Assembly (NCBI GenBank): GCA_902558105.1
Contig: CACECR010000009.1
Span: 1-36,246 of the forward strand
Direction: 5' to 3'
Length of the DNA: 36,246 nt
Source: an uncultured Candidatus Marinamargulisbacteria bacterium
GTDB lineage: Bacteria; Margulisbacteria; Marinamargulisbacteria; UBA817; CACECR01
Within the stretch, counting starts at the first letter, position 1. Each line of letters starts with the position of its first letter. The notes beneath the pieces are model-generated. The model worked only from the letters and a program-made list of their open reading frames with translations. It searched no databases and was not told the DNA's origin. This document shows, in pieces, positions 18,082 through 26,960 of the stretch. The position numbers and the translations under genes are program-made.

Positions 18082-18852
18082 ATGCCAAAAGAGAAAAAGA
18101 CTGTAGAGCCAGTCAAAATGAGAGAGCTCTTAGAATGTGGAGTTCATTTCGGTCACCAGACTAGAAGATGGAATCCAAAAATGAAGAAATATATCTTTAC
18201 ATCTCGTAATGATATTCACGTTATTGATCTTCAAAAAACAATGGAATTAATTACTGAGGCATATGAATTCGCTTATGAGTGTGCGGCTAATAATCAGAAA
18301 ATTTTATTTGTTGGAACTAAAAAGCAGGCTCAAGAAGTTATTTTAGACGAAGCTAATAATTCTAAAATGCCTTATATCAACCAACGTTGGTTAGGAGGTA
18401 CATTAACTAATAATGTGACGATACGTAAAAGTATTAATAAAATGCGTGAGTACGAGCGTGATCAAGAGTCGGGAATGTACAAAGGACTTTCTAAAAAAGA
18501 AGTGTCTAAGCGTCAAAAAACATTATCGCGTTTACAATATTATTTAGATGGTATTCGTGATATGACCTCTATGCCAGCGGCTATTTTTATTGTTGATATT
18601 AAAAAAGAGCAGCTTGCGGTTCAAGAAGCTCAGAAGTTAGGTATTCCGGTAATTGGTATTTTGGATACTAATGCAGATCCAACAGGTATTAAATATCCAA
18701 TTCCAGCAAACGACGATGCAATTCGTTCGATTCGTTTATTAACATCGGTTATATCTAAGGCGATTCAAGAAGGGTCTAAAAAAGCTGTCTCTAAGACAGG
18801 TGACACTATTGATAAAGCCGTTGAAGAAAAATTAGTTAATCAGGAGGCATAA
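18082..18852 (+). CDS. rpsB: 30S ribosomal protein uS2
   Basis: 256 residues, the usual length. The family patterns are LLECGVHFGHQTRRWNPKMKKYIF, KILFVGTKKQAQEVI, YINQRWLGGTLTN and VIGILDTNADPTGIKYPIPANDDAIRSI (the first and last exceed nothing unusual for S2). A charged C-terminal tail follows. The Shine-Dalgarno is AAGGAGG. tsf follows after 2 bp, the standard rpsB-tsf operon. Confidence 0.98.
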   Translation: MPKEKKTVEPVKMRELLECGVHFGHQTRRWNPKMKKYIFTSRNDIHVIDLQKTMELITEAYEFAYECAANNQKILFVGTKKQAQEVILDEANNSKMPYINQRWLGGTLTNNVTIRKSINKMREYERDQESGMYKGLSKKEVSKRQKTLSRLQYYLDGIRDMTSMPAAIFIVDIKKEQLAVQEAQKLGIPVIGILDTNADPTGIKYPIPANDDAIRSIRLLTSVISKAIQEGSKKAVSKTGDTIDKAVEEKLVNQEA

Positions 18853-18854
18853 TT

Positions 18855-19664
18855 ATGGCAATTACAGCATCATTAGTATCTGAGCTACGCTCAAAAACAG
18901 GCGTAGGGATGATGAAATGTAAAGAAGTTTTAAAAGAAACAGATGGTGATATTGAAAAAGCAATCGTTCTTTTAAGAGAAAAAGGTTTAGCTGCGGCTAA
19001 TAAAAAGTCGGATCGCGAAGCTAAAGATGGTCGGGTGTTCACGGCGGTTAATGGATCTAATGCCGTTATTTTAGAGTTAAATTGTGAAACTGACTTTGTT
19101 TCAAGTAATGACGATTTCTCAGTGTTAGGTCAGCAATTAGCTGATGCATCTTTAGCACAGAATTTAGGATCGAAGGAGGCATTAGACGCGGCTTCTGTTG
19201 ATGGTGAAACCGTAACTGATTTGATTGCAAAGTATGTTTTAAAAATTGGTGAAAATATCCAAGTTGGGCAAGTTGAAGCAAAATCGTCTGCTGGTTCAGT
19301 GGCGGATTACATTCACTCCAATGGTAAAATTGGTGTCTTAGTAGAGTTTAGTGGAATAGTAGATGCTGATCTTGGAAAAGATATTGCGATGCAGGTTGCA
19401 GCTGCTTCCCCTCGTTATGTAGGATCCGATAATGTGGATTCTGCTGAATTAGACCAAGAGAAAGCGATTATTTTAAAGCAATGCGAAGACGAAGGTAAAC
19501 CAGCTGAAATCGCTGAGAAAATTGTTTTAGGACGTATTCAAAAGTTTTACAAAGAAGTTTGTTTATTAGAGCAGGCATTCATTAAAGATGGTGATAAATC
19601 TGTTAAACAAACTTTACCAGAAGGTGTGACGATAACATCTTTTACTCGTTATTCGTTAGTTTAA
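18855..19664 (+). CDS. tsf: elongation factor Ts
   Basis: Nucleotide exchange factor for EF-Tu. The 269-residue protein has the N-terminal UBA-like domain with LRSKTGVGMMKCKEVLKE, the TDFV motif in LNCETDFVSSNDDF that inserts into EF-Tu, and a second core repeat (VLVEFSGIVDADLGKDIAMQVAAA). The Shine-Dalgarno is AGGAGG. dgt starts 3 bp after the stop, without its own Shine-Dalgarno. Confidence 0.98.
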   Translation: MAITASLVSELRSKTGVGMMKCKEVLKETDGDIEKAIVLLREKGLAAANKKSDREAKDGRVFTAVNGSNAVILELNCETDFVSSNDDFSVLGQQLADASLAQNLGSKEALDAASVDGETVTDLIAKYVLKIGENIQVGQVEAKSSAGSVADYIHSNGKIGVLVEFSGIVDADLGKDIAMQVAAASPRYVGSDNVDSAELDQEKAIILKQCEDEGKPAEIAEKIVLGRIQKFYKEVCLLEQAFIKDGDKSVKQTLPEGVTITSFTRYSLV

Positions 19665-19667
19665 TTA

Positions 19668-20789
19668 ATGAAACAACTGTTAGAGGACCGAGAGATATCT
19701 CAACTTAAACCTTATGCATGTTTAAGTAGGTCCTCTAAAGGCAGAGCTTTTTCTGAACCAGAGGATGACACTCGTACCTGTTATCAAAGAGATCGTGATC
19801 GCATTGTTCATTCGAAGGCGTTTAGACGATTAAAACATAAGACTCAAGTATTTGTGGCTTTAGAGTCGGATCATTATCGATCTCGTTTGACTCACTCAGT
19901 TGAAGTGGCTCAAATTTCTAGGCAGCTTGCTCGAATGTTGTGTTTAAATGAAGATCTTTGTGAGGGTATAGCGTTAGCTCATGATTTAGGCCATACTCCA
20001 TTTGGCCACGCTGGAGAATATGTTTTAGATGATCTGATGAACGGAAACGGTGGATTTGAACATAATTGTCAAAGTCTTCGAGTTGTCGACTTTTTAGAGC
20101 GTAAGTACCCAATGTTTAATGGATTAAATCTTACTCATGAGCTCAAAGAGGGGTTAATTAAACATCATACGCCATATGATAACCCTGATCAATTAGGCTC
20201 TTTTAGAAGCTTGGAGTCTGAGATTGTTAATTTAGCAGATCAAATTTCATATAATAATCATGATTTAGACGATGGCTTATCTTCTGGAATTTTAAACAGT
20301 CTTGAGTTGAATCAATCCATTGCTTTATGGCGTGAGGCCTCTTGTCATATTAAACGTTTATATCACAACTTATCTGATTTTGAAATGAAATACTTAATTA
20401 ATAGTTATCTTATTTCATCTCAAATTAAAGATGTTGTTGAAGAGACTATTCGACGTATTGATGAGTTTGGATTAACTTCTTTAGATCAATTACAGTCCGT
20501 GTCTAATGAGTTTGTTTCTTTTAGTAAGGAGATGGAGGCTAAGTCCTCGGAGCTTCGTCATTATTTACGTAATAACTTGTATAGTCATCCAACTATTGTT
20601 GAGAAGAATGAGTTCGGTCAATCCGTTATTGCTTTTTTATTTCATTACTTTTCTACACAGTTTGATCAAGTTCCTTCAGATTTCTTATCCTTATACGATA
20701 GTCATGATTCTGAGTCACGGATTATTTGTGATTATGTTGCGGGTATGACGGATGTTTTTGCAGAGCAATTGTATCGATCACTTAATTAA
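19668..20789 (+). CDS. dgt: deoxyguanosinetriphosphate triphosphohydrolase-like protein (HD domain)
   Basis: Hydrolyses dNTPs (typically dGTP) to deoxynucleoside and tripolyphosphate, keeping pools in balance. The 373-residue protein has FRRLKHKTQVF, the first HD-domain His in SRLTHSVEVAQISR, the HD pair in ALAHDLGHTPFGHAGE, the next metal residues in FEHNCQSLRV, and NLADQISYNNHDLDDG. The length matches the short (type 1/2) family rather than E. coli Dgt (505). It is the third gene of the rpsB-tsf operon. Confidence 0.92.
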   Translation: MKQLLEDREISQLKPYACLSRSSKGRAFSEPEDDTRTCYQRDRDRIVHSKAFRRLKHKTQVFVALESDHYRSRLTHSVEVAQISRQLARMLCLNEDLCEGIALAHDLGHTPFGHAGEYVLDDLMNGNGGFEHNCQSLRVVDFLERKYPMFNGLNLTHELKEGLIKHHTPYDNPDQLGSFRSLESEIVNLADQISYNNHDLDDGLSSGILNSLELNQSIALWREASCHIKRLYHNLSDFEMKYLINSYLISSQIKDVVEETIRRIDEFGLTSLDQLQSVSNEFVSFSKEMEAKSSELRHYLRNNLYSHPTIVEKNEFGQSVIAFLFHYFSTQFDQVPSDFLSLYDSHDSESRIICDYVAGMTDVFAEQLYRSLN

Positions 20790-20814
20790 TGTCTAATCTG
20801 GCAACCTTTTTAAT

Positions 20815-20844
20815 TTGACAGAACTTGTTTTAATTTACTATTCT
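20815..20844 (+). promoter_or_regulatory. trxA promoter
   Basis: TTGACA (20815-20820) is a perfect -35; an 18-bp spacer leads to TATTCT (20839-20844), with TACTAT (20836-20841) at 15 bp as the alternative. The leader has AGAGGAG 7 nt before the trxA ATG. Confidence 0.6.
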
Positions 20845-20869
20845 TATGACAGAATAAGAGGAGATTATT

Positions 20870-21193
20870 ATGGCATTAGATCAGATTACAGACGCTAATT
20901 TTGAAGAAAAAGTTTTAAAGAATTCGAAACCTGTTTTGGTAGATTTTTGGGCAGAGTGGTGTGGACCATGTCGTATGCTAGCTCCAGTGATTGAAGCGGT
21001 TGCAACTTCTCATGCGGATAAATTAGATGTTGTAAAGATGGATACGGATGCCAATCCTACTACTCCACAGCAATTAGAGATTACGGGTCTTCCAACTTGT
21101 ATTTTGTTTAAAGATGGAAAAGAATTATCACGTATTATTGGTTTTCGTAGTCAGGACGCGCTTGAAGAGGAAATTGAGTCTGCATTAGGGTAA
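20870..21193 (+). CDS. trxA: thioredoxin
   Basis: 107-residue cytoplasmic dithiol reductant. The catalytic WCGPC lies in DFWAEWCGPCRMLAPVI, the cis-proline in TGLPTCILFKDG, and a fold-end helix follows. The length and all motifs are those of standard thioredoxin 1. Its own promoter and a strong Shine-Dalgarno are present; a hairpin follows the gene. Confidence 0.97.
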   Translation: MALDQITDANFEEKVLKNSKPVLVDFWAEWCGPCRMLAPVIEAVATSHADKLDVVKMDTDANPTTPQQLEITGLPTCILFKDGKELSRIIGFRSQDALEEEIESALG

Positions 21194-21238
21194 ACCCCTT
21201 TAACTCTATGAATCTTCCTATAATTCTTTAAATTAAGA

Positions 21239-21264
21239 GTGTGTAATTTTACTTAATTACACAC
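21239..21264. terminator. hairpin between trxA and the convergent gene
   Basis: GTGTGTAATT (21239-21248) pairs fully with AATTACACAC (21255-21264) around a 6-nt loop. It follows trxA by 45 bp and covers the stop codon of the convergent minus-strand gene at 21257. No long T-run follows on the plus strand, so it may stop transcripts weakly or protect ends in both directions. Confidence 0.55.
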
Positions 21265-21577
21265 CTAAATTACTTAATGTTGTACATAGTTGGGTGATAC
21301 TGTCCATTAGTTCTGGATGGTCAATTCCAAATTCTTGAATACTTTCTTTTAAATTATTTTGAAAGTTGTGTATGTCATTTTTTTGTTTTTTATTTAGTTC
21401 TTCTTTAAGACCTGGCATATTTTCTTCCTTATTTATTGTATTTAATATATGACTTTGGTTTATGTAATCTTCTTCGTAGTGATGAATAATTTCTTGTAGT
21501 GATGATTTTTCATTGGGGGAGAGGTCTTCTCGTTTATTAATTATTCTTGAAATTTCTTTAAATATATTAGAAGGCAT
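21257..21577 (-). CDS. small hypothetical protein, DUF4404-like
   Basis: 106 residues, mostly helical, rich in Glu, Lys and Asn, without signal peptide or membrane segment. The C-terminal end EFGIDHPELMDSITQLCTTLSNLGV resembles the DUF4404 family, whose C-terminus carries HP.L...L..L...L...GI. The family's role is unknown. An AGGGAAG precedes the ATG at 21577. The stop codon lies in the hairpin at 21239-21264. The assignment rests on this end only. Confidence 0.55.
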   Translation of the reverse strand: MPSNIFKEISRIINKREDLSPNEKSSLQEIIHHYEEDYINQSHILNTINKEENMPGLKEELNKKQKNDIHNFQNNLKESIQEFGIDHPELMDSITQLCTTLSNLGV

Positions 21578-21657
21578 ACTGATACTTCCCTATTATTTGA
21601 TTGTTAAATTATTTATCGATCTAAAGTTATGTATGTTAAGTACTTTTTTCTTCTTTT

Positions 21658-21686
21658 TTGATTATCTTAAAATTTAGTAATATAAT
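21658..21686 (+). promoter_or_regulatory. leaderless promoter of the PP2C-type phosphatase
   Basis: TTGATT (21658-21663), exactly 17-bp spacer, TATAAT (21681-21686), then 6 nt before ATG at 21693. The expected transcription start falls at or next to the ATG and there is no Shine-Dalgarno. Confidence 0.65.
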
Positions 21687-21692
21687 ATTAAT

Positions 21693-22550
21693 ATGGCTCA
21701 TTCTTTTTTTACTGCAGGTCGTTCAACTCGTGCTTTGTCTTCATTTTCTAAACGTATGTTTTCAACTAATGCCGCTATTATTTTAGGTCGTTTGTCTAAA
21801 TCGGAGTCTTATGAAGATCGTTATGTTCAGGCTTGGACACAAGCTAAAGAAGGTGCTAATTTTGATCGTATCGGAATTAAAACAGGGTCTGATTTCGTTA
21901 ATGCAGTTGTGTGTGATGGTGTAGGAGATCAACCAAATAGTCACGTCGTAGCTGATCGTTTAGCGTCGTCTGTTTTAGACTTTTCCCATCTAAAATTTAC
22001 CGATGAATTACGTGAGCTTTCACGATCTCTTCCTGATAATGGTGCATCTACTTTAGCGGCTCTGTCTGTTAAATATTTGCCTAATAATAATGGTGTTATA
22101 GTCAATGCGTGTACTATTGGTGACTCCTTTTTAATTGTAGTTAATTCACGAGGAATCGTCTGGTCGTCATTGTCTAGTGCAGTTGATTTAAAATCTAAGT
22201 ATGGTGAGTCTTATACTCTTTCAGTTCGTCGTAATGGTCTTTTATTACCTCAATTTCATTTTTTTACATTAGAAAAAGGTGCTTCTCTGTTTTTAGGTTC
22301 GGATGGTTTTGACGTTTTTGATCCTGTAGATGACTGGGGACATGTTTCAACTTGTATTAAGAAAGAGTCTTTATGCTCTGTGTCACCTTGGCTCCGTTCC
22401 AATATTTCTGAATTTATTGAAACTGATAAAGATTCGTCTGGTATGATGTTAAGCGCTATTCGTGATGATTTTCTTCAAAAGGGCTTTGATCTCAACCATT
22501 TTAATCCAACTCATTTAGATGATATGTCATTAGTGGCAATTGAGGTGTGA
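21693..22550 (+). CDS. PP2C-type (PPM) serine/threonine protein phosphatase with presequence-like N-terminus
   Basis: 285 residues. From about 60 onward it follows the PPM fold: NAVVCDGVGDQPNS (the DG metal motif), NGASTLAALSV, ACTIGDSFLIVV, a late GSDGFDVFDP (SDG metal motif) and an end of LDDMSLVAIEV (the terminal D-D/N-x-S/T motif). Catalytic metal ligands appear present, so dephosphorylation is plausible; a family match beyond the motifs is not shown. The first 37 residues have no Asp or Glu but 5 Arg, many Ser/Ala/Phe and an R-M-F-S-T-N stretch, a pattern of mitochondrial presequences. No kinase partner is seen nearby. The gene is transcribed from a likely leaderless promoter. Confidence 0.8.
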   Translation: MAHSFFTAGRSTRALSSFSKRMFSTNAAIILGRLSKSESYEDRYVQAWTQAKEGANFDRIGIKTGSDFVNAVVCDGVGDQPNSHVVADRLASSVLDFSHLKFTDELRELSRSLPDNGASTLAALSVKYLPNNNGVIVNACTIGDSFLIVVNSRGIVWSSLSSAVDLKSKYGESYTLSVRRNGLLLPQFHFFTLEKGASLFLGSDGFDVFDPVDDWGHVSTCIKKESLCSVSPWLRSNISEFIETDKDSSGMMLSAIRDDFLQKGFDLNHFNPTHLDDMSLVAIEV

Positions 22551-22588
22551 TCTAGTCAGTTGTTTTTCTTTCCGTTACACTGTTTGTC

Positions 22589-23032
22589 ATGCTTACCATT
22601 GTTTTAGTTGACCCCAAAATTCCTCAGAATACCGGTAATATTGGTCGTTTATGTGCGGCTAATGACGTGCGTTTACATATTGTTGGTGAGCCTGCTTTTG
22701 ATTTGAGTGACTCTGCTGTTAAGCGGGCGGGTTTAGACTATTGGCCTTTTTTAGATTTTGAAACTTTTTCAGATACCACGGCTTATTTTGATTGTATACA
22801 GTCAAAGCCTAAACACTTGTTAACGACTAAGGCAACTGAAACAATTTATGAGCGCCCATTCGGTATTGATGATTATTTGATTTTTGGAAGTGAAACTAAG
22901 GGCTTAGGGTATGATATTAGATCTCGATTTTTAGATGATTGTTGTTCACTTCCTATGACAAATCCAAATATTAGAAGTTTAAATTTATCGAATGCTGTCG
23001 CTGTTTGTTTGTATCATGCAAAATATAGTTAA
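22589..23032 (+). CDS. trmL: tRNA (cytidine(34)-2'-O)-methyltransferase TrmL
   Basis: SPOUT methylase acting on the wobble base of tRNA-Leu. The 147-residue protein has the N-terminal IVLVDPKIPQNTGNIGRLC, the SPOUT knot motifs LIFGSETKGLG and LPMTNPNIRSLNLSNAVAV, and the normal length. The ATG at 22589 has no Shine-Dalgarno; TACACT (22576-22581) ends 7 nt before it. It sits between the phosphatase and an unrelated large gene. Confidence 0.95.
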   Translation: MLTIVLVDPKIPQNTGNIGRLCAANDVRLHIVGEPAFDLSDSAVKRAGLDYWPFLDFETFSDTTAYFDCIQSKPKHLLTTKATETIYERPFGIDDYLIFGSETKGLGYDIRSRFLDDCCSLPMTNPNIRSLNLSNAVAVCLYHAKYS

Positions 23033-23141
23033 TTGTTGAGAATTTTGAATTTTTATTAATTTTTTTTAAATAATATATTTTTCTTGTTTTTACTATTAAT
23101 TTTTTGTATAAACTAATTAGTGATGTATAAAGGGTATGGTT

Positions 23142-25190
23142 ATGTGTGTGTTCTTAATGTCTTCGTATAAAGTTTTGGCTGTTTCCATTCCTAGACGAGG
23201 TAAAGCTTCTCGTATTTGGAAGAGTTTGAAAAAAATTGGAAGACGCTCGAGTTCTGTACGAACTTCTCGTAGTGAGGGTCCTACTCGTTCATCACGTAGA
23301 AGTATTTTTAGGTCTAAAAGAATAAATACTGCTCAGGTGAGAAATTTGGCTGATTTTTTAGATCGTTATTCAGTTCCAGAAGATTTAACACTTGATCGTG
23401 TCATTTTTAAGATGGACAGAAAATCGGATCCAATAAGGTTGTTTAATATTAACTGGAGTAAAAATCAAGCAAAGTTAGAGTCTTTATCTTTAATGTTACA
23501 TATTAATCATGCTGTTAAAAAGTTATTTAAGGGCCAAGCCCATCAGTACGATAGGCATCAGCTATCTTTAGATGAGGTCCATAACATGCCTCAATGGGTT
23601 GGAGATTTATTTAGAGAGAAGACATATTTAAATATGCTTACTGAGATTAAAGACAAAGGGTTATTTTCTATTTATGTTAATAAAGGCTTTTTCTCTAAGC
23701 CGAGAGCTGCTGCAAAATCTATTCGTGAAAAGATGGCCCGAAGTAAAAGTTTAAAACGTTCCAATACGGGAACTCAACCTGTTCGGTCCGTAAGTCCTTT
23801 TGTTACTGTATCTAAAAAATTTGAACTAACTAAGCTTGAAGAAGATTTTCCGGAGTTTGTTTATGAATATGAATATAATAAAATTGCTTATCGATATCTT
23901 AGCATTTGTAAAGAATACACTAAATTAAAGGCTCTTTCATCTCCATCACCGTTAGAGAAACAACGTTTAGAAGAATATCGACAACTAGAGAGTGTTTTTA
24001 TAGAAAAAAAGCTAAAATATCAAGCAACCCTTGACCAACCTTTAGTTGAATTTAAATTATCTGAATTAAACAATTTTAGTAAAGCTTTTGAATCTATGGA
24101 TAATGAGATCAGTTTTATTTTAAAAACACCTGCTTATCGTGATTTGCAATTACAAGATTCTCAATACACTCTGTTAAAAGATTGTCTTTTAATCAATAGA
24201 GAATTAACTACAGATCGATACAAGTTAACTTTGAATGAGGCGGATTTTTATTCTAAAATGTATCCTGATCATTTTTCAGTTAAACATTATTTAGATCTTA
24301 TTACTACCATTGAAACTAGATTTCATTTATTTGTTTTATATTCCCAGCGTATTGTAGAATTTGAAGAGCATGCTTCTTATGTATCAGATTATAAAACAAC
24401 AATTGGTGCCCTAGATAAGTATGCGTCCGAAATATCTTCTGGAGCTCCTAAACTAGTTCGTGCATGGTTACCTTCAGCTAAACTAATTGAACCTACCCCC
24501 ACAATGCCTAATTTAAGTCCCGCTTCTTCATTAGAAAGTATTCATTCTGAGGAAGGGGATCCAGTAGATCTCGAGGAAAAGCTTCAATTAAGGTCAGCTC
24601 GTTCATTAGAAAGTATTCACGCTGAGCCAATGCCTGATTTAATTGAAGTTGAGGTTCATACTCCAAAGCGATCTACAAATCCATTTTTTTCAGCTTCTCC
24701 CTTTAGTGAAGATCAAAGTCTTGGTCCAGATTTATCACCACTTGTAAACAAACTTTTTAATCGTTGTTCAGATCTTCCTCTAGTTGTTTCATATTCGCCT
24801 GACGTAGGTACGAATTCTCCTACAGTTCATTCACCTTTTATAACTGAGGATACAAATGATGTAGGCTCTCCAAAGTCTCGTAAATCTCGTCGGCGGGTTC
24901 CAGGTTCTACACATAATCCATTAGCTAAGGCATTATTTAGGCCTTCCGCTTTTGAAAATTCAAATTATGATTTCACTAAACCAGTAGATCCTTCTGTAAA
25001 AGCTGGTATTCAGGCAAGAAGATTGGAAAGGCAGAAAACATTCAATAAAGGAGTAAAAGTTGTTAGGGGAGCCGCAGTAACTATAGGTACGGTTAAAGAT
25101 GATAGACATATGTCTCCAAGGCGAAGAGCTGCTGCAAAAGAGAGTTTCAGGAAAGCTTTTAACTTACCAGACGTTGACTCTAATATTTAG
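23142..25190 (+). CDS. large unrecognised protein with basic N-terminus (effector-like)
   Basis: 682 residues from ATG 23142; AAGGG (23130-23134) stands 7 nt before this start and would overlap ATG 23136, so 23142 is preferred. The N-terminal 70 residues are dense in Arg, Lys and Ser (RRGKASRIWKSLKKIGRRSS) with the first acidic residue after about 45. The middle (70-470) is mixed and mostly helical by residue pattern. The C-terminal 200 residues are Ser/Pro/Arg-rich, with SLESIHxE twice and a basic KSRKSRRRV patch, and end in a basic helix region. No domain is recognised and no membrane segment beyond a short hydrophobic start. It reads more like a secreted effector or a structural protein than an enzyme, but that is only an inference. 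It faces the 381-residue protein at 25620. Confidence 0.7.
   Translation: MCVFLMSSYKVLAVSIPRRGKASRIWKSLKKIGRRSSSVRTSRSEGPTRSSRRSIFRSKRINTAQVRNLADFLDRYSVPEDLTLDRVIFKMDRKSDPIRLFNINWSKNQAKLESLSLMLHINHAVKKLFKGQAHQYDRHQLSLDEVHNMPQWVGDLFREKTYLNMLTEIKDKGLFSIYVNKGFFSKPRAAAKSIREKMARSKSLKRSNTGTQPVRSVSPFVTVSKKFELTKLEEDFPEFVYEYEYNKIAYRYLSICKEYTKLKALSSPSPLEKQRLEEYRQLESVFIEKKLKYQATLDQPLVEFKLSELNNFSKAFESMDNEISFILKTPAYRDLQLQDSQYTLLKDCLLINRELTTDRYKLTLNEADFYSKMYPDHFSVKHYLDLITTIETRFHLFVLYSQRIVEFEEHASYVSDYKTTIGALDKYASEISSGAPKLVRAWLPSAKLIEPTPTMPNLSPASSLESIHSEEGDPVDLEEKLQLRSARSLESIHAEPMPDLIEVEVHTPKRSTNPFFSASPFSEDQSLGPDLSPLVNKLFNRCSDLPLVVSYSPDVGTNSPTVHSPFITEDTNDVGSPKSRKSRRRVPGSTHNPLAKALFRPSAFENSNYDFTKPVDPSVKAGIQARRLERQKTFNKGVKVVRGAAVTIGTVKDDRHMSPRRRAAAKESFRKAFNLPDVDSNI
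24527..24619 (+). repeat. 18-bp direct repeat encoding SLESIH
   Basis: TTCATTAGAAAGTATTCA occurs at 24527-24544 and again at 24602-24619, 75 bp (25 codons) apart and in frame, encoding SLESIHSE and SLESIHAE. The bases between are not alike, so the repeat may be a short linear motif kept by selection. Confidence 0.75.
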
Positions 25191-25619
25191 TTGATAGGGT
25201 TGGGGGGGGATATTTTAAATATTTAATTGTCAGAACATTCACATGACTAACTATTACCTATATTTTATTATTAATATTTTTTAATGACTTGTATAACTAT
25301 AGTATGTGATGATTTTAGGCATTGGTTTGAAATCGTCTCTATTTTCTTTGAGTAAGTTACTTGTTATGCCAATGGCATCCAGTATTTTAGCTAGAGTTTT
25401 TTCTAGGAAAAATGTTTGTGATAAAGGAAAGTTAGATTTATTATTTGCTAGTAAGTTTTTCTTCCGTTTAGTTCCTGTAATCATGATTTTGTTGTGGAAC
25501 TATTTTGTTTTTTGCCGTTGTATCTTTGGTATCTGATTAAAATCATTAATATTCATCTCGTTTATTTAGATGAGCGATATTTTGAAGTGGGCCTATTGGC
25601 TACTTTTTTTTTAATATTA
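25191..25619. other. 429-bp gap between two convergent orphan genes
   Basis: Apart from a G8 run at 25202-25209, unusual in this AT-rich sequence, I see only AT-rich DNA. Overlapping open frames of 60-76 codons on both strands exist (25281-25484 minus, 25306-25536 plus), both without a Shine-Dalgarno, and none resembles a known protein. No terminator, tRNA or repeat is evident. Confidence 0.5.
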
Positions 25620-26765
25620 TTATTCAGAAAAATTTAAAAATTCGTCATATATTGAACAATCAGATATATCCAGATCTAATGAACTATTATTAGGGTCTGT
25701 GCTTGAATTTTTTTCTAATGAGTTATTTAACTGTAGAACACGTACTATATTACTTCCTTTGTTCTGATTATTTGAATTATAAGTTCCTAAATCAGTGTCA
25801 TTAAATGGGTCACTACTTGACTCTGCTAGTAAGTTTTCATCATCTAATACGAGTGTAAGTTTTGATACTTGATCGTCTTTTTTTATTTCTATATGATTGG
25901 TTTTTAAAGGGCTTGATTGCCCCATTATTTCTGTTCTATTAAATTCTCCGCCGAAAGACGAATTGCTACTAATATTAAGTAGATTGTTTTCAGAATCTTT
26001 TAGGGTTTCTTCATTTACTACCTTCATTTGATTGTTGGTAGAAAAAGATTCATTAAATGCTTCACTTCTATTAATAACATCACTCACACTCAGAGTTGTT
26101 GTCTCATTTAGATTTTCCTCACCGGGTATTTCGTCATAAAAAGACTGTTCAAAACTTTCATCGTTGCACATATTTTTTTCTTTGAATACTTTATCTATAG
26201 AATGGACGGTTGTTTGTACAGTTTCTTTATCTGTGGAATTTAACCAGTCGTCTACACTTTTTGGTTGACCTAATTGGGTCCAAAAAAGATATTTTAATTC
26301 TCCACCACATATTCTTAGTAAACCAGGTTGACCGATTTTTAGTTCATTATAGAATGTTAAAAATGGTTTGACTTTTTCTAAAAAGGTAGATCTAAAATTA
26401 AATAATTCATCTATATCATTAATGTTAATTTCAAAATGATTTATAATATCCCAGATATCTCTTTCATTCCAATTTAAGAGTTTTAAGTCACTTTTACTTA
26501 TTAAATCTTCAAGAACTTTTAACAAGTGTCTTGTTGGATTATCATAGTAGTTTGGTATCGTCTTTCTCTTTCTAAAGAAACTTTTAATGGATCGGAGCGT
26601 GTTGGGTTTATTTTTTCTTTTACTCTCGCCTTTTTGTTGGTCGTTTTGGAGTCCTTCTCTTTTTACTTTTCTTCGCTTGGATTTTTTTGTCGCAGTGTTA
26701 GCTATCCCATTTAAATTTACTGCTACATTTTTATAAAAGATAGAATGATTTATTACATCACACAT
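25620..26765 (-). CDS. unrecognised protein with basic N-terminus and acidic Asn/Ser-rich C-terminus
   Basis: 381 residues. After a short start (MCDVINHSIFYKN) a strongly basic segment (about 26-70) contains KKSKRRKVKREGLQ and RKRKT, like a nuclear-localisation cluster. A middle helical domain (75-200) has LLKVLEDLISKSDLKLLNWN and LLRICGGELKYLFWTQLGQP. From about 200 on the chain is low-complexity, rich in Asn, Ser, Asp and Glu. AGGGAAA stands before the ATG. No domain is recognised. A basic front with an acidic tail and convergent partner at 23142 suggests a related role of the two, possibly as secreted effectors; this is speculation. Confidence 0.65.
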   Translation of the reverse strand: MCDVINHSIFYKNVAVNLNGIANTATKKSKRRKVKREGLQNDQQKGESKRKNKPNTLRSIKSFFRKRKTIPNYYDNPTRHLLKVLEDLISKSDLKLLNWNERDIWDIINHFEININDIDELFNFRSTFLEKVKPFLTFYNELKIGQPGLLRICGGELKYLFWTQLGQPKSVDDWLNSTDKETVQTTVHSIDKVFKEKNMCNDESFEQSFYDEIPGEENLNETTTLSVSDVINRSEAFNESFSTNNQMKVVNEETLKDSENNLLNISSNSSFGGEFNRTEIMGQSSPLKTNHIEIKKDDQVSKLTLVLDDENLLAESSSDPFNDTDLGTYNSNNQNKGSNIVRVLQLNNSLEKNSSTDPNNSSLDLDISDCSIYDEFLNFSE

Positions 26766-26960
26766 TGTATTTCCCTAAATATTTGTATTATTTTATTTAT
26801 AGCTAATCAATAGTAAGAAAATCAAGAAAAAAGTTTATTTAAAATTATAAATATTATATTTTTTTAAGGGATTAAATTTAAATTTAGATAGATCTAGAAC
26901 TGTTATCTTTCTAATTTTTTTCGTATACTTATGTTGTTGATTGGGTAATGGAGAATTTAT

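Noticed and set aside
23136-23141. Start of the orphan protein at ATG 23136
   Set aside because: The AAGGG ends one base before this ATG, too close for use; ATG 23142 has proper spacing.
25281-25536. Overlapping open frames of 67 codons (minus) and 76 codons (plus)
   Set aside because: Neither has a Shine-Dalgarno, recognised family or neighbour in register; both may be chance. The minus one looks slightly more protein-like but cannot be supported.
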